Of a stretch of 64,000 nt of DNA, positions 43,076 to 56,599 are shown piece by piece. Source of the DNA: Diogma glabrata. Taxonomy: Eukaryota; Arthropoda; Insecta; Diptera; Cylindrotomidae. A program made the translations under genes and the position numbers. The notes beneath the pieces were generated by a model. It searched no databases. It saw nothing but the letters and a program-made list of their open reading frames with translations, and was not told the DNA's origin. The stretch covers positions 379,601,306 to 379,665,305 of the forward strand of contig OY856187.1 in NCBI GenBank assembly GCA_963693315.1, read 5' to 3'. Numbering within the stretch: position 1 is the stretch's first letter; the number at the start of each line of letters is the position of its first letter.

Positions 43076-44606
43076 TGAGTTTAGAATGTTGATTTTGTTT
43101 GTCTAATTTGTTCGTAAAAAATAAAAGTGTAAAACTCGTACAAAATAGTAATGTTCACTCGTATAAAATTAAAACAAACGCTTGTGCCTTAGCTTTTCTA
43201 CTCGTAGGACAGTCGTCACATAAATAAATGTTTGAAATGGTAACCAGGTTTTGTATTTTTATTTGACGAAACCTAAAACTTCCATTCGCGCAATATTTTC
43301 TACTCCATATCAGTTTTTTCTGGAACGCTGTAAAAGATGAAATGGATTCGTTCCAAAAAAGTCTAAATTGACTGAAGAAAAAGTGTTTGAGTAAACAAAG
43401 ATGAACATACCCCGTTTATTGTTGACGAGCATATATTAAGAAAGAATTTGATAGATAATTCGATTCCGAACTGATACAAAATACAAATCAAAGATTAATT
43501 AATTATATATTAACAAAAAATTAATTGTATATTAACAAAACAAAATTCTGGATTTTCTGGTTTTGCTGCTTAAAGTAGATGTTTGATAATGTGGGAGGAA
43601 TTTGAATAAAATATTTTTGTAAAACGCTATAGACGATATTTTACATATTTACTACAAAAACTTTCCAAACAAGGTTAATATAAAAAGTGTTGGAAATATA
43701 AATTTATTGAATTGAGTTTTTATTTAAATGGAGGACCGTCCTTGGTGCATTTGGTAACCAATAACGTTTGGTAACCAAAGGTATAAAACAAAAATCATAC
43801 AAACAGGTCAAAATAATATCATAAAATTGTTGATTAATATATTTGTACATAGTTGTAAAAAGAAAAATATTGTCGCATAGACTTGGATTGGATGACTTTG
43901 GATGACTTAAAACATCAAATAATCAACATAAGTTGTATTAAATATATTCATTATCAAAATATTTTAACCTTTTCTTTCTGTTTGTTTATTTTGAAAATAA
44001 TAAAATTATGGATATTTATGTAAATTTTAATATTTGTATTTTCTAATAATATTTTTAACTTTAAGAAAACGATTTACTTTAGTTCCTGAAACAACAAGAT
44101 ATTTGAAAAAATGTGACTTAAATTATAATTTGTTTACCTAAACTGTTATTTTATAAACAAGAAGAATTCAGATTATTTTTGAAGGTTATTAGGTTTAATA
44201 ATCGTAGGATTGGACAAAAATGTTTCAGTTTTCAAAGGCGTAAATTATTAATGGGCAAAAATATTTCCATTGTTTAAAATTTTATTTCACCAAATTTGTA
44301 CATTATGACAAGATGATTGAAATTTTGACCACTGCAAAATTTGTTTACCAGTTGTCTCAGATAATAAGTGGCGAAGTGACGATGAATGGTATTTGAATCG
44401 TGCGCTTATTGCTTTGTGACTTAGCTACCAGAGGAGATCAAAGTTGCTAGTTAGTTGATTACGAAAACGGCTTTCGAACGGATAACGATTTTCTACACAT
44501 TCCTGTTCTATGCCAGATCAGTATGTTGTATACATCGTACTTAGGAGCCACATAGCGGGCAACTCAATCATATGGCGGAAAGCAATATATTCGAATCTTG
44601 TTTTTT
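43076..44606. other. No gene seen
   Basis: AT-rich spacer between two repeat elements. TTGGTAACCAATAACGTTTG near 43751 is a small imperfect inverted repeat. Nothing else recognised. Confidence 0.45.
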
Positions 44607-46259
44607 ACTTCACCACAATTTTAAATTGTGTGAAGTAATGCAATCTATCTTGAAAAAAAAAATCTTACATGCCCCAAATTTTATTTTTTCTTTTGTTTTG
44701 GACCATCCTCTATCTAAATAGCCAAAAAAAAATTTGGTGTACGTCTGTGTGTGCGTGGGTGGGTGTGTGGGTGGGTGAGTTTTCTGCATAGGATCTTGAT
44801 GAAACTTTGGCAAATGATACAGGTTCACTGGAAAATAGAAGATCTGGATTCATTTCAAATTTGGACAAAATGGCGGGAGGTCTCCCGAACACCTCTAAAT
44901 TTAAATCTTGAATAACTTTTGATCCCGGGCTATGATCTTATTGAAACTTAGTATATAAGGTTTTAGTACTGTTTCCAATATTTCTGCATACCCACTTCCG
45001 GTTAAAAAGTTTTTTTTTCAGGTGTTTATCCCTACTGTAGCCTACAATTACCGATCGATTTTCATGAAACGTTGGTAAAAGCTATTAAATAACATGAGAA
45101 AGATTTTATCAGCTTTTGGAGCACATTGGATAAAGGGTTGGGGGGTCCACCATACAACAAGTGGTTATTTTCCACAAAGTTTTTATGTTTGTTGGGAGCA
45201 TAAAACATTCATTCGTGAATGAATTTTGATGACACTTTGCAAAAAGATGCAAACATGTATGACAAGGAACCGATTAGTTTTTGAGCGATAGTGAACAAAG
45301 TGGTGGGGGGTCCCTGGAGCACCTGTTTTTTTGAAAGCTCTATAACATCTGCACCTGATAAGCGAATTGAATGAAACTTGGTACATGAGCATGTAGTACG
45401 GTTCACAATAGTTCTGCATCCCATCTTCCGGTTTTTCACTTCCGGTAAAAAATTTTTTTTGTACTTTTTTGAAGTTTTTTCAGTGTCTTTATGCACACTA
45501 CAGCCTACAATAATGAAGTGAATATGATGAAACTTATGGAAAAGGGTTCAATTAGTGTGAGAAGATAATTATCATGTTTTGGGACACATTGATCAAAGTG
45601 GTGGGGGGTCTACCATACAGATGCTGACTTTTCACACTTTGTTTTTAAAGTTTGTTGGGAGCATACAGACTTCATTCATTAATCAATTCTAATGACACTT
45701 TGGAAAAAGATGGGGACTTAAATGACAAGGAACTGATTAGTTTTTGGACAATATTGGGATAAGTGGTACGGGGTCTCCCGAACACCTGTTTACAGTGTCA
45801 TCATTTTATCAATGTTTGTTGGGAGCACAAAGCATTCGTTCGTGAACCAATTTTGATGAAACTTTGGAAAAAAATGCAAACATGTATGACAAAGAACTGA
45901 TTAGTTTTTGAGCGATAGTGAACAAAGTGGTGGGAGGTGTCCCATACACCTGTATTTTTTCAAGCTCAATAACATTTGTACCTGATAATCGAATTAGATG
46001 AAACTTGATACATAACCATTTAGTACGGTTCAGAACAGTTCTACTCCTCAACTTCCTGTTTGCCACTTCCGTTTAAATTTTTTTTTACTTTTTCTCGTAC
46101 AACAGAATTTATGTTTGTTGGGATACTACTGCCTGCTTTAATATTTTTATTATTAGAACTACGAAGTCCATAATATTGGTTAGCTTTTAATTAAAGTATT
46201 TTATGGATATTAGCTCAATATATATCCAGAACACTATGTTTCCAGAGCTGTGGTGAAGT
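44607..46259. mobile_element. 1.65-kb repeat element with 11-bp TIRs and internal repeats
   Basis: It starts ACTTCACCACA (44607-44617) and ends TGTGGTGAAGT (46249-46259), exact inverted copies. Just inside the left end ACTTCACCACAATTT/AAATTGTGTGAAGT forms a hairpin. The body holds diverged repeats: GTTTGTTGGGAGCA at about 45189, 45652, 45824 and 46112, and a 280-bp block at 45180-45460 that recurs at 45810-46090 (TGATGAAACTTTGG, TTTTTGAGCGATAGTGAACA, AGTACGGTTCA). Minus-strand open frames of 78-95 codons follow these repeats and resemble each other only for that reason. No transposase seen; no target duplication. Confidence 0.5.
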
Positions 46260-46283
46260 CAGCCTATGCATCAGCGTCGCAAT

Positions 46284-47148
46284 ATTTTTTTTATTAATTA
46301 GTTAAACATGTTTACCACACTAAATATGAAATATTCATTTTTCAGGCTCTTTGAATATCTGAAGATACCATGTCCATTTTAAAGAAAGGAGATGAGGGAA
46401 ATGGAAGGAATAAGGATATGGAAATAATTATACTAATTGTTTTGAATGACTATGGACATTTTCTTTAAATCCCTGAGGAGGGGCAAATTCATCGGGAAAT
46501 ACAGAGAAGGGCATTGAGTTCTACAATTTGGCCACTCTATTAAAATAGTCGTTTTGGAAGAACATAGTTCTACAACGAAGTATTTGGAGAAGATGGAAGA
46601 AGATTTTGAAAAAGATTTTGAATTTCCATAGAAGAGAATTCGCTAAAGTTATATTTGTAGTAGATTAATAATTCTGCAACATTTTTTATGTGCTGGAGTG
46701 AATCAAGTTGATCCGTTAGTTCGGTATTACCAATCAACCGTTTTGCTTTGCTCTGTAAAGAGTCCAGACATTTTATTGTTGACTGACAAGCACCTCCCCA
46801 AACATGACAGCAGTATTCCATACATGGAAGAATAAAGGACTTGAAGATTAGCAAAATTTGATCAGGATAGAAAAACTTTTTACATCCTCTCAAGAATCCT
46901 AATTTTTGCATTGAAGATTTAGCGAGATTGAATAGATGTTTATTCCATTTCAGGTTATTTTGAATATCCACTCCAAGAAGTCTAATTGATTCAACCTCAC
47001 GCAATTCTTCGTGGTTTATTTTAATAGGGAAATATTTATGTCGCTCTATTCGTGAAAGACGGCATAGTTTGGTTTTGGTTGGATTAAATGAAACAAGATT
47101 ACGATCACCCTATTCCGTTATAAGATCCAGGTCTTTGTTGATAGAATT
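46284..47148 (-). mobile_element. LINE copy 3, 3' part
   Basis: Minus strand. It matches copy 2 from about 7845 to its 3' end: VRLLGVDIQ-type, CMEYCCHVWGGACQST, LTDQLDSLQH, then a 3' UTR ending TTAATAAAAAAAATATT at about 46281. The ORF 47004-46570 is open for 144 codons and then frameshifted. It is the downstream half of the copy that resumes at 49813. Confidence 0.85.
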
Positions 47149-49812
47149 ACCAGAAATAGTTTAACTGATAAAATGAGATCCTTAGAATCAATATATGCAT
47201 GGTAAAATATCTTGACAGCTTCCTGTAATGTCGTATTCTTATCAAGAAGCTTGACAAACTTCAACCTCCCTTGGCGATAGAATGTAGAGGTTGTTTCACA
47301 CTCACTCGTTGCATGTACGAATAGAAGGTTTTGCTTGACAACAGAAGAGCAGTTGAAATGACAGGGAGAGAAGAACGTGTTCTGAGAGATTCCATTTTCA
47401 GGTTTCATGACTTAAATGTTTGAGAAATTGGGTGCCTTGGCGGGTAATTTGATCAGTTTGCTGTCGTTTTCAAATACTATGGCCGTAGCAAAGTTCGTTC
47501 GGCATGGAGGGATCAGTTTTTATTAATTTGTTAATTTCTTTCTATTTTTTTGATCCACGGGTGTGACAACCCCGCGTACTCCAGTCCCTGCTATTGGCAT
47601 ATGAGTTAACGTGAGATATCACATACCACTGGCAATAGCAGTGAGATATAGGTGATATCTTAGGGGTGCCAAGGTGATATCTTAGGGGTGCTGGCGGAAC
47701 TGTATTCAGTCAACGGTAGCACTCTCAATCTTAGCTAATGAATATTCCTTGATGCTGGAACGCTGTAGCTTGCTCGATGAAACGAGCCTTCATATAACTA
47801 CATATCTGAGCTTTAATCATTGAAAAATATACTGCGTCCCATAATCAGGGATTATGCCATTGGCTGGACTATTGGCAAACCAATTTTAGTTTTGTTCCTG
47901 CAAATTTGTAAAACAAATTTGATTTTTATCTCTTATTTTATTTTTATTTTCCCTATCCTATCACGAAATATTGGCCTATGTCATATTTTATATGTGATAG
48001 GATTTATGGTTTAGTTATCCATTACTTAACAAAAAATATAAAAAAAAAACAGTTTGCGTCCATTAACATCCTTAGAACGCATGTTGTTGGTTGATCTTGG
48101 TCTTAAAAGGTTTTTATGTGTTGTTGTGACATATATTGTAATGCCTACTACACATCACATTTTATTAAAAAAAAAAAAAGAATTTGATCCTCTCTACTAT
48201 TTTATGGGATGTCATTTTCCGTCTGACACACTGTTTTTGAGCTACAAGCAAAAACTGAAAAAAGTACAAAAAATTAATATTTTTAGAACTCCTATAAGTT
48301 AAATCCACCTCCTGAGATGATGCAAAAAGGTTACACTTATTTAGGACCAAATGATAGTTTTTGAGACGATTTTCAGCTTACTGGAAATTAATTACTCAAA
48401 CCAGTTTTTTTATCTTATTAGACTGGTCTAAATTACAGACTATGTTTTTATTATTTCATATCGGCTTATAATTTTTGAAAGTAACACATACATTTAATGC
48501 TTGTATCAGGACAAGAAAAGAAGAAATTTTTTTTAATCAAATTTGACAAAATTAGAACAACCAAAATAAAATATATGATTAGTTTCATATTTATTCTCGA
48601 CCACAACCAAAAACCATATGATCCTAAATCAGAAACCAGCATAAATTAAATATTGAAATATTTCGAAACCAAACCAATCCTAAGACCAGACATACAATTT
48701 TCACCTTGCACATAACCATTCTGCCCATATAATTATGTTTTGGCCTTCATCTCTACTAAAAAAAATCTGCATACCTAAACATCAAATTTTTAAAGAAGTT
48801 TTCCTTTATTCTAGTATCAAATTTACGAAATCAAACAACCTGCAACAACCTGCAACTTTGTTTTTTAAATTGAATTTTTAAGAGTTTGTTTTAGAATAGC
48901 TAGAAATACGAAAATATTTATATTTTGCAGTTAGTTTTTTACGTATTTTATTTGTTCTGTTCGGCAAATCCAAGCACTTGACATCTAGTTTTAATAGCTA
49001 GAACTGAACTTTTGTACATTCTTTACGTACAATTATTGTTTACTAATTTTCTACGTAAAATTTAAAAGGTTATTAGCAAATTTTTAGACATATTAGCTCA
49101 AACAAAACTAAAATTAGGTTGGCCAAAATCCAGTAAGTGGGCAATGATTGTTTTGCTCAATGATTAAAATGCAGATATGGAGGTATATGAAAGCTTGGTT
49201 CTTCGAGTAAGCAAGAGCGTGCCATCATCAAGGAATACTCAATAGCTTAAATTCAGAGTACTATCTTTGATTGCATCCACGATAACTCATATGTCAATAG
49301 CAGGGACTGTACACGGAGCTGTCACACTCCATGCGACAAATTGCTTTTATTTCTTTATGTTAAGCTTTCTTTTAATTTTTTATTGACCGGTAGTCGTGTT
49401 TATTGCACACATTAAAAATGATCTCATATCTATATCACTTTTAAATTATTTCCTGTATAATAAATAATACTCTACTTAATTTCATTACCTTACTACATAA
49501 TTTATTGATATGGGAAGTGGAAACAAATTAGTTAAAATTATTTTTAATTATTAGTTTATACTTTATATACTTGATTGTCTGAGTAGATACTTTTTATTTG
49601 TTGTTATTCAAATTTAGCTATACTTCTAAGTCTCACATGATGTAGCTATAAAGGATTTGGAACAGGTTGTTATTTGCTGTTAATTAACTGTTTGCTGTTT
49701 TTAATTATCATCATAAATTGTCCGTTTTAAAAGTATACATCAATAAAATTAATATGGGAAAGGGACACGTGATGACAACCTTCGCTTCCATTAAACGACA
49801 AATTAGAAAAGA
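47149..49812. mobile_element. 2.67-kb insertion splitting LINE copy 3
   Basis: Sequence unrelated to the LINE separates codons equivalent to copy-2 positions 7676 and 7845; about 165 bp of RT are missing at the junction. Within it, 47551-47840 and 49120-49345 are inverted copies of each other. The remainder has no recognised gene; the 96-codon minus frame 47408-47118 spans the junction and is unidentified. Confidence 0.65.
47551..49345. repeat. Element with ~230-290 bp inverted repeats
   Basis: The left arm has GGGTGTGACAACCCCGCGTA, CAGTCCCTGCTATTGGCATA and TGAGCTTTAATCATTGAAAA. The right arm has the reverse complements (CCACGATAACTCATATG, GTCAATAGCAGGGACTG, CTCAATGATTAAAATGCAGA). A third copy of one arm is at 12755-13010. 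No ORF with a domain between the arms. Confidence 0.65.
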
Positions 49813-52203
49813 ATGGGGAACCCCAGCATTGGTTGTGAAAATATTGGATGTGATAACATCTAAATTAACATGAAATTGGCGACCTGTAAGAATACTATGA
49901 ATCCATGAGACAGTAAGGTGGTCTATGCCATAAGATTTTAATTTAGCTATGAGATTTTTATGCCACACTTTATCAAATGTTTTAGAAATGTCAAGTGAAA
50001 TACTGAATGTTTCACCATGGTTTTCCAGCGATTTGTTCCAGAGATGGGGTACGTATCATCAATAATTCCTGACATCTCCTAATATTCTATTAGATTGTGG
50101 TTAACATATTTTTCAAATATTTTAGCCAAAACCGACAGAAATCGAGAAATATTCCAGTTTTATAAGATAAATAGAAAATTTTTGTTAAAATTGGAGCTAG
50201 TTGCCTAGCAAAGTTTTTAAGAATGAGGGTTGGAATACCGTTGGTGCCATTTGTTGATATGGATAGGAAGAAGCATTTTCCGTGCAATATTGCATCGAAA
50301 AATAGTTGGTTTCATTTTCATTTCAACTGGGGAAATAAGTGTAGGAGAACCCCATTCTCAGGTTCAACTATGTTTGAGTTTTCTGTGAAAATACGACCAA
50401 AAAGATCCGCCTTCTCTTTCGAGTCGTTCACGGAATGTCATTCAGAACTAAGGTGGGAATAAAGGATCGAGTAAAATTGCACTGGACTGATTTAATTGCC
50501 TGAAAGAAACTACGTGAGCCAGATGAGTGCTTGGTGAATTTCTTTGCTTTCTTCTGTATAAATGAGTCTTTGTCCAAGTCTATTTTGTATTTACTAATAT
50601 TTCTGGCTTACTTATATGCGCTATGGGTTTCAGGTGTTTTATTTAAGTTATACGTCTTAAGTGCTTTGAGTTTATTCCCCACTGCCTCATCAACATCCCG
50701 CGTGAACCAAGGCTCAATTTTAGGAGTGATTAATCGATTTGAAATAAACCGCCGCATTCCGTCTTTAATGATTTCAAAAATTCTAATTGCCGATGTGCTA
50801 GAATCTTGCTTAACACAACAAATAGTTTTTCAGGGTGTTTCATCAAAAAGTTTCTCAGTCCCTCCCAGTCAGTGCGTTTATAGTTCCAAACGCGACGAGG
50901 ATTTGCTTTAATTTGTGTCGGTGATGTAAATTGCACTATTGCTGATATTACTAAATGGTTCGATGTTCCGAGGGGTTGTTCAACTTTTCTCTTCGTAGTA
51001 TCTGGTTCGTTTATCAAAAACAGATCCAGCAAATTATGCTTATGATGAGTATTATCTGGGATTCTAAAGGGGCCCTCTATCATTTGCGTCAAACCGTGAT
51101 AATCTGCGAGTATCAATTTGGCTTGTTTTCCTACGTCGTCAGTGCGCGATGAATACTTAAGCCATTCTTTATTATGAATATTAAAGTCTCCAAGTTCGTG
51201 GAAATTTTGTCTAGATTAGCCGATATTTGATCGAAAAATTGACATCCTGGGGGGAATTAAGGGATCTGTATAATCCTATTATAAACATAGTTTCATCAAC
51301 ACCTGAGATCTTCAGTGCTAGAGAATTATGGTGTTTAGAGTTCAACTCGCAAGCGTTAATTCTCATACATGAAAGTGAATTTCGAACAAATACACAGACA
51401 CCATGTTTGTTATAAAAGGAATGTTCCAATTCGTAACTAGGTATCTGGTATTTATCGAGATCCAATTTCGATGCTCTGCCTCTGACAATTGTTTCGGTAA
51501 GAAACAATATGTCAGGTTTATTTTTTCCGATGTAGTGATGAACCTCGTTTAGATTCGAATAGAGACCTCTTATGTTGGTGAAGTTAATGCTTAGCTGTTG
51601 GTTCACTCTGCTGCCATTTTGTTGAGACAAAGACTTACCCTTTGACATTGCAGGTACAGATATACTGAAATTTCAACACTACACAATACAAAAAAAACTG
51701 AATATCTCTGTCACAAAAATACGATAGCTGGTTTCACGCAACAATAGCACGATAAGAAAAAAGCGAAAAAATTGGGACACAAAAGACACTAACCAAATTG
51801 AAGAGTACAGATAAAGGGTTAAATTCGAAATTCTTACTAACAACTAAAAAGCAATGTTACATTTCTTGTTATCGGTAATGTAAAACAAATTTATGCTTTA
51901 AAATAATAAATTTATTACATCAAAGCAATAACATGCTAAATTTTACCTGCCTACCGCCTCGTAATAGTAAATACAAAATAGCAAATAATTTTTTAATACA
52001 GAACAATCTCACCAATTATATAACAATTATATAATTGTACGCCTCCTATCTTCACTTCACTTGCACTTTCACTAACAGTAACACACACGCAGTGTATTTT
52101 ATGTTATTTTACCTTTACTCTGCAAAAATAAAATAAAATAAAATTTGTTTTTTCATTTTGTATTTTTTGTTTGTTTAATATTTAGCCTTCTCCTTCTGAC
52201 TCC
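49813..52203 (-). mobile_element. LINE copy 3, 5' part
   Basis: It begins at about 52203 with GGAGTCAGAAGGAGAAGGC, a diverged form of the common LINE 5' end, with a roughly 550-bp 5' UTR and ORF2 ATG at 51648 (MSKGKSLSQQNGSRVNQQLS). Endonuclease motifs TNIRGLYSNLNEVHHYI, FLTETIV, GVCVFVR and TSNHLVISAIV are visible (the Asp of the SDH motif is replaced by Asn), then the linker and the RT fingers. Frameshifts are present throughout the linker and RT. RT ends at the NAGVP motif where the insert begins. Confidence 0.85.
51211..51648 (-). pseudogene. LINE copy 3 endonuclease N-terminus
   Basis: 145 codons, the best preserved endonuclease N-terminus of the three copies: it keeps the NEVHHYI and CVFVRNSLSC segments that are broken in copies 1 and 2. 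It loses frame after FIIGLYRSLNSP; the catalytic GDFN region of the other copies is deleted or shifted near 51190-51240. Confidence 0.75.
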
Positions 52204-53466
52204 GGTTGATGAATGGTGACTTTTTGATTAATCTAGCCTCATCTATTTAATGGGAACGAACACTTTTCTCCCGCAATTCGTGGGAGCTTTCTGTTCTAAT
52301 TTAACAAAATCAACGAATACGAACAAGTTGTAGAATTTAAAAATTTGAAAAATCTGGGAGTAACCGCATCGAAAACGGAGTCTAGGAGCTTATCAATTGG
52401 TTTAAATTCTAGTTTCCATCGATCTGTTTCAGGCCTGGGCGATCAACCGTAAATTGGTGACCCAATTTTTTGTTTTTTTTCACCCAACTACAAGAATGAT
52501 AGGTGGAACTAGCGGTTCTATATTTGGTACCATGCGAAGACCAGCAGTGAATCCTGTTTTATGAAATGGCCAACAAATTCCTTGAGAATGCATTGATCTG
52601 GTCCGTTTCCTTAGGTGGTCAAACCAGAGCATATCCCAAGAGGTATTTTTTTTATTATTAACTGTCTGAGAATTGCAAATATGACCACAGGTGATTGGGA
52701 GATTGAGAAAGTGAAAAAGACAGTATTATTTTTACCAACACGGCGTTGGTAATTCACCTGGCTTAATCTAATGGTAATTATAAAGGATTCATCCCCATTC
52801 ACCTTAAAAATCTGTGGTAAGGACGTAGCCAATAGTTTTGTGAGAAAAGCACAACAGAGTTTCTCAGTAACTCGGTATTCACGTTCAGCTCCAAACTATT
52901 AACCCTTTCACATGAAGAGCAATGGTAATGCTAGAGATTATCAAACAAGACAACGATATAATCATTATTAGTACGCAGATCAACACAAACTTTTGTTGGC
53001 TGGTTTCATTGTACACGGTTGGTTGGTTTAAATCGTACAAACTCCTAAATCATCCGAAAAAATATAACTGGTCAGTAGGAAATTCGGAGAGTTATTCCTT
53101 ATTAGAGAGCTAGTAGTGGGTATTACCCCTCCCACCCCCCCCCCTCCACACGCCAATACACTCTTTCTCTTTTCATCCGGCTTTGATACAACTACTAAGT
53201 GCTATCGATCATAATCCAATTTCTTCTAATCTATTCTGTGTGCACCTTTGGCTTAACTATAATTCTATAAAAAACCATCGTGAGGTGTTCATTTTATAAA
53301 TTTTCATACGATCAATCACAAATGGTTGGAAATAATAATAATAAGAAAATACTGAAATAGCAGCTTTTGTTTTTCCTTATTTTATTTACAGAAAATGAAA
53401 CTATGCAAAAATGATGCTAGAAAACAAATATTATATGAGTTTTAGCACTAACTGTCATATAAATAA
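52204..53466. other. No gene seen
   Basis: No recognised domain or repeat; the short frames at 52611-52832 and 52922-53113 resemble nothing known to me. A C-rich tract lies at 53127-53146. Confidence 0.45.
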
Positions 53467-54905
53467 CACTGTGCGACAGCCAAAATCCGCTGGGGTTATG
53501 ACTACCGGGAAAAGTTTTATCGGTAAAAAAAAAAAGTTATACGTGTCCCGGCGTTTCGCTGGGTCACGTCTTAGAATCGAGATATATCGATTTGAAGTTA
53601 GAGAAGAAATTGTCACGTTTGGGGTTCTTTTTTTGACATAATTCGAGAACGACCAGTCCGATTTTGCTGAACCAAATTTAGAAATTAAGAATTACAATTC
53701 CTTTAATCTACTGATATTCTGTACTGAAAAAGTAACGAAAAAATAAACAAATTAAAATTAAATAAATAAGAAATACAAAAAAACTAAAATAAATAAATGA
53801 AATAAAAATAATAAAGTAAATAAAGTAAATAATAAAATAAAGTAAAATAAAGAAATAATAAAAATAATCAAATAAAAATATAATAAAAATATAAAAAAAT
53901 AAAATAAAAAAAATTTAATAAAAAAATAAAATAAATAATAAATAAATAATCTGTAAATAATAAAAAAATAATAAATAAATAAACAATAAAAAGTAATAAT
54001 AAATAATAAATAATAATAACAAATAATAAATAATAAATAATAATAATAATAGTAATAAATAATAATAAATGATAATAATATGAAATAATAATAATTATAA
54101 ACAATAATTATAATAATAATAATAATATTATAATAAAGTATAATAAAATATAATAAAAATATAAAAATATCAAATAAAATTATACTAAAAATAATAAAAT
54201 AAAATAAATAAATAAAAAAAAAAAAAATAAAAAATAAAAAATAGAAAATAATAAATAAAAAAGTAAAAAAAATAAAATTAATACACAAAGACACATAGAC
54301 ACATGTCCAAATACATTTAAAACAATAAATTTTGGAGTTTATTCCAGTAAAAATATTAAAAAAAATTTCTATGAAAAATCAATATTCTTGTCAAAATGAG
54401 ATACCTTTACTTAATTGTGAATAAAAGCGAAATGCGTTCATCGATTTTCATGATCTGTGTCTCGTTTTGTGCACAGATTATGTGACTTTACGTCAAAGTA
54501 ATAAGACTTAACACTTTTTCCCGTTTTAAATTTTTCATGATTATTTAAAATACAATTTTTTTATTTTTTAGGCAGGAAATTATTTTTTTTCTTCATAAAT
54601 TTATTTATAACTGCGAAACTGTTGATTTTGTAAAGAAATAGAGTATTAGTAGATTAAAGGAATTGTAATTTTTAATTTTTCTAAATTTGTTTCAGTAAAA
54701 TAGGACTAGTCGTTCTCGAGTTATTTCCCCAAAACTTGACTATTTCCCTTATATGATACATACTAACTTCAAATCGATATATCTCGATTCCTAGACGTGA
54801 CCCAGGGAAACGCCGGGACACGTAAAACTTTTTTTTACCGATATAACTTTTCCCGGTACTCAGAACCCCAGCGGATCACTGACCCCTACCATTTGTCGCA
54901 CAGTG
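53467..54905. mobile_element. TIR element with long inverted arms and AT microsatellite core
   Basis: The ends are CACTGTGCGAC (53467-53477) and GTCGCACAGTG (54895-54905), flanked by TAA on both sides (53464-53466 and 54906-54908), a candidate 3-bp target duplication. The arms are inverted copies of each other over about 250-300 bp (CCCGGCGTTTCGCTGGGTCA against TGACCCAGGGAAACGCCGGG; GGACTAGTCGTTCTCGAG in the right arm). The core 53757-54290 is simple AT repeat. No transposase. PIF/Harbinger-like by TSD size. Confidence 0.7.
53757..54290. repeat. AT-rich microsatellite, (AAT)n/(AAAT)n
   Basis: Over 500 bp of AATAAATAATAAA-type sequence in the centre of the TIR element. The 178-codon minus frame over it is a low-complexity artefact (Ile/Tyr/Phe/Leu only). 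Confidence 0.95.
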
Positions 54906-55234
54906 TAATTAATTTTCTTATTAATATCGAAATGGTATAAATTTGAACGAAACGGCTAACAGGCATTATAGCAATAATTTTAAAACACTACTTTATCGAA
55001 AAATTTAAATGCCTTAAGTGGAATTTTTATGAATAAAAAGGAATAATTTTAATGTTCTATAAAAAATAGACAAAAACAATAAAAAATAAATATAGGGCCC
55101 ACGTTGAACCCCGAACCTTTCTCACAACCCACTACATCGACAATGACAACGAAACGTTTTTTACGTTCTAGCTAAAACACATTTTACATATTATGCTTAA
55201 TATATTCTTTTCAGATAATTCAGTTGTTTCAGTC

Positions 55235-55590
55235 AAATCGAACACGGCTATTATGAAATATTTCTCTATCTTGTTTTGCAAAAGAGAACAAATCAATTTT
55301 ATGAATTGTTTCTTTAATTTATAATCAATAGAAAATATTTAAAAACAAGGAAAATTATGACTAAAATAAAAGTTAAGATTCAAAAGAAAGGAAACTTAAA
55401 ATAATTTTTTTTGCATGAATTTTATTTTTAATTTTCCGAAAAAAAGAAAGTAAAAAATGAATTTAAACACAGCTGAAATTTTAAAACAAATATTTTTTTA
55501 AGCCTGAAATAAATTTAATCCAAAATAATACGTCTATCCACTCCGCAAGCAAAGCATAAACTAAATTGAAAATATTAAAATTTAAATTTC
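55235..55590 (+). repeat. Dispersed repeat, copy of 28215-28555
   Basis: Same block order as the copy at 28.2 kb (CGAACACGGCTATTATGAAA ... AATACGTCTATCCAC), with about 80 bp less between the first two blocks and a GCAAGCAAAGC insertion after the last. Confidence 0.7.
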
Positions 55591-55599
55591 GTTTATTTT

Positions 55600-56590
55600 T
55601 TAATCGTTTAATTTTTTTTATGTTCTCTTCTTTCCTTTCCGCATTTTCTCCTCTCCTTAGATATGGTTACGCTTTTTCGTTTCTTCTGTATTATTTATAT
55701 GATTGCTATTATTTTTAAAGTAACAGCTTGCTTATAGAATTGACTTGGATCAATAAACGCAAGCTAGGAATAAATGCTTCCAAAACATAACTCATGTAAA
55801 CAATTCATATAGAAAAATGGGATCGGCGATCATATAATCAGACATATTTTGATGTACGGTGTGACCATTTGGTGAAAAAAATGTTAAGAAATCGGTTAGT
55901 TCTAAAATAATTACTAGCATATGCGCTGAATTGAAATAAGTTGAAAATGTTTTACGGATCGTATATGTTGTCGATGTAAACTGATATTATTCGTTCTATT
56001 ATTAGAAAAATAGGTTTAATGGTTCTTTTACCTACAGATGTGCATATATTTTTTGACACAAACAAACAAAAAAATGATTGAAACTGATTGAAACATGGAT
56101 TATTTATATAGATATGTATTTTATTATTCACCATAAAAACTGTTTTTTTAGTGAAATTTATTTAGTTCAAATTTATATTTTATTTGGGCAGTCGATCGGA
56201 ATTCGGAAGCATATATTTATGTTGTTCAATCGACTATTATTTCTTTCATCTTATTTTACGCTGAAATTGTTTTTGTTCAAATAATACCGTTATAATTATT
56301 ATTATACATATGTTTATATCAAGATATCTGTTATCATATTGATTTGTGAATCATCCAAAATTAATTAATTGATTCATAATCAAAGATTGAGTTATAATTT
56401 TTTAAGAATAAATAAAGTGAAATTTAATTAATTAAATAAGAAGACACAAGTAATATAAGTCGTTATAGTCTTCGTTTGAAGGTGTTATAACGACTCATTA
56501 TCAATATTAGATTATTTATTTTATGATTGTGTTGCATCGATTACCTCTTCTACAACGCTATTAAATATGAGCGAGCAGCGCCTGTAATAG
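55600..56590. other. No gene seen
   Basis: AT-rich spacer; short open frames only. Confidence 0.45.
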
Positions 56591-56599
56591 TTGATTGTA

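Noticed and set aside
47118..47408. 96-codon minus-strand frame as a gene
   Set aside because: It spans the junction between LINE copy 3 and its insert and shows no family motif.
53758..54294. 178-codon minus-strand open frame
   Set aside because: It is made almost only of Ile, Tyr, Phe and Leu codons read through an AT microsatellite.
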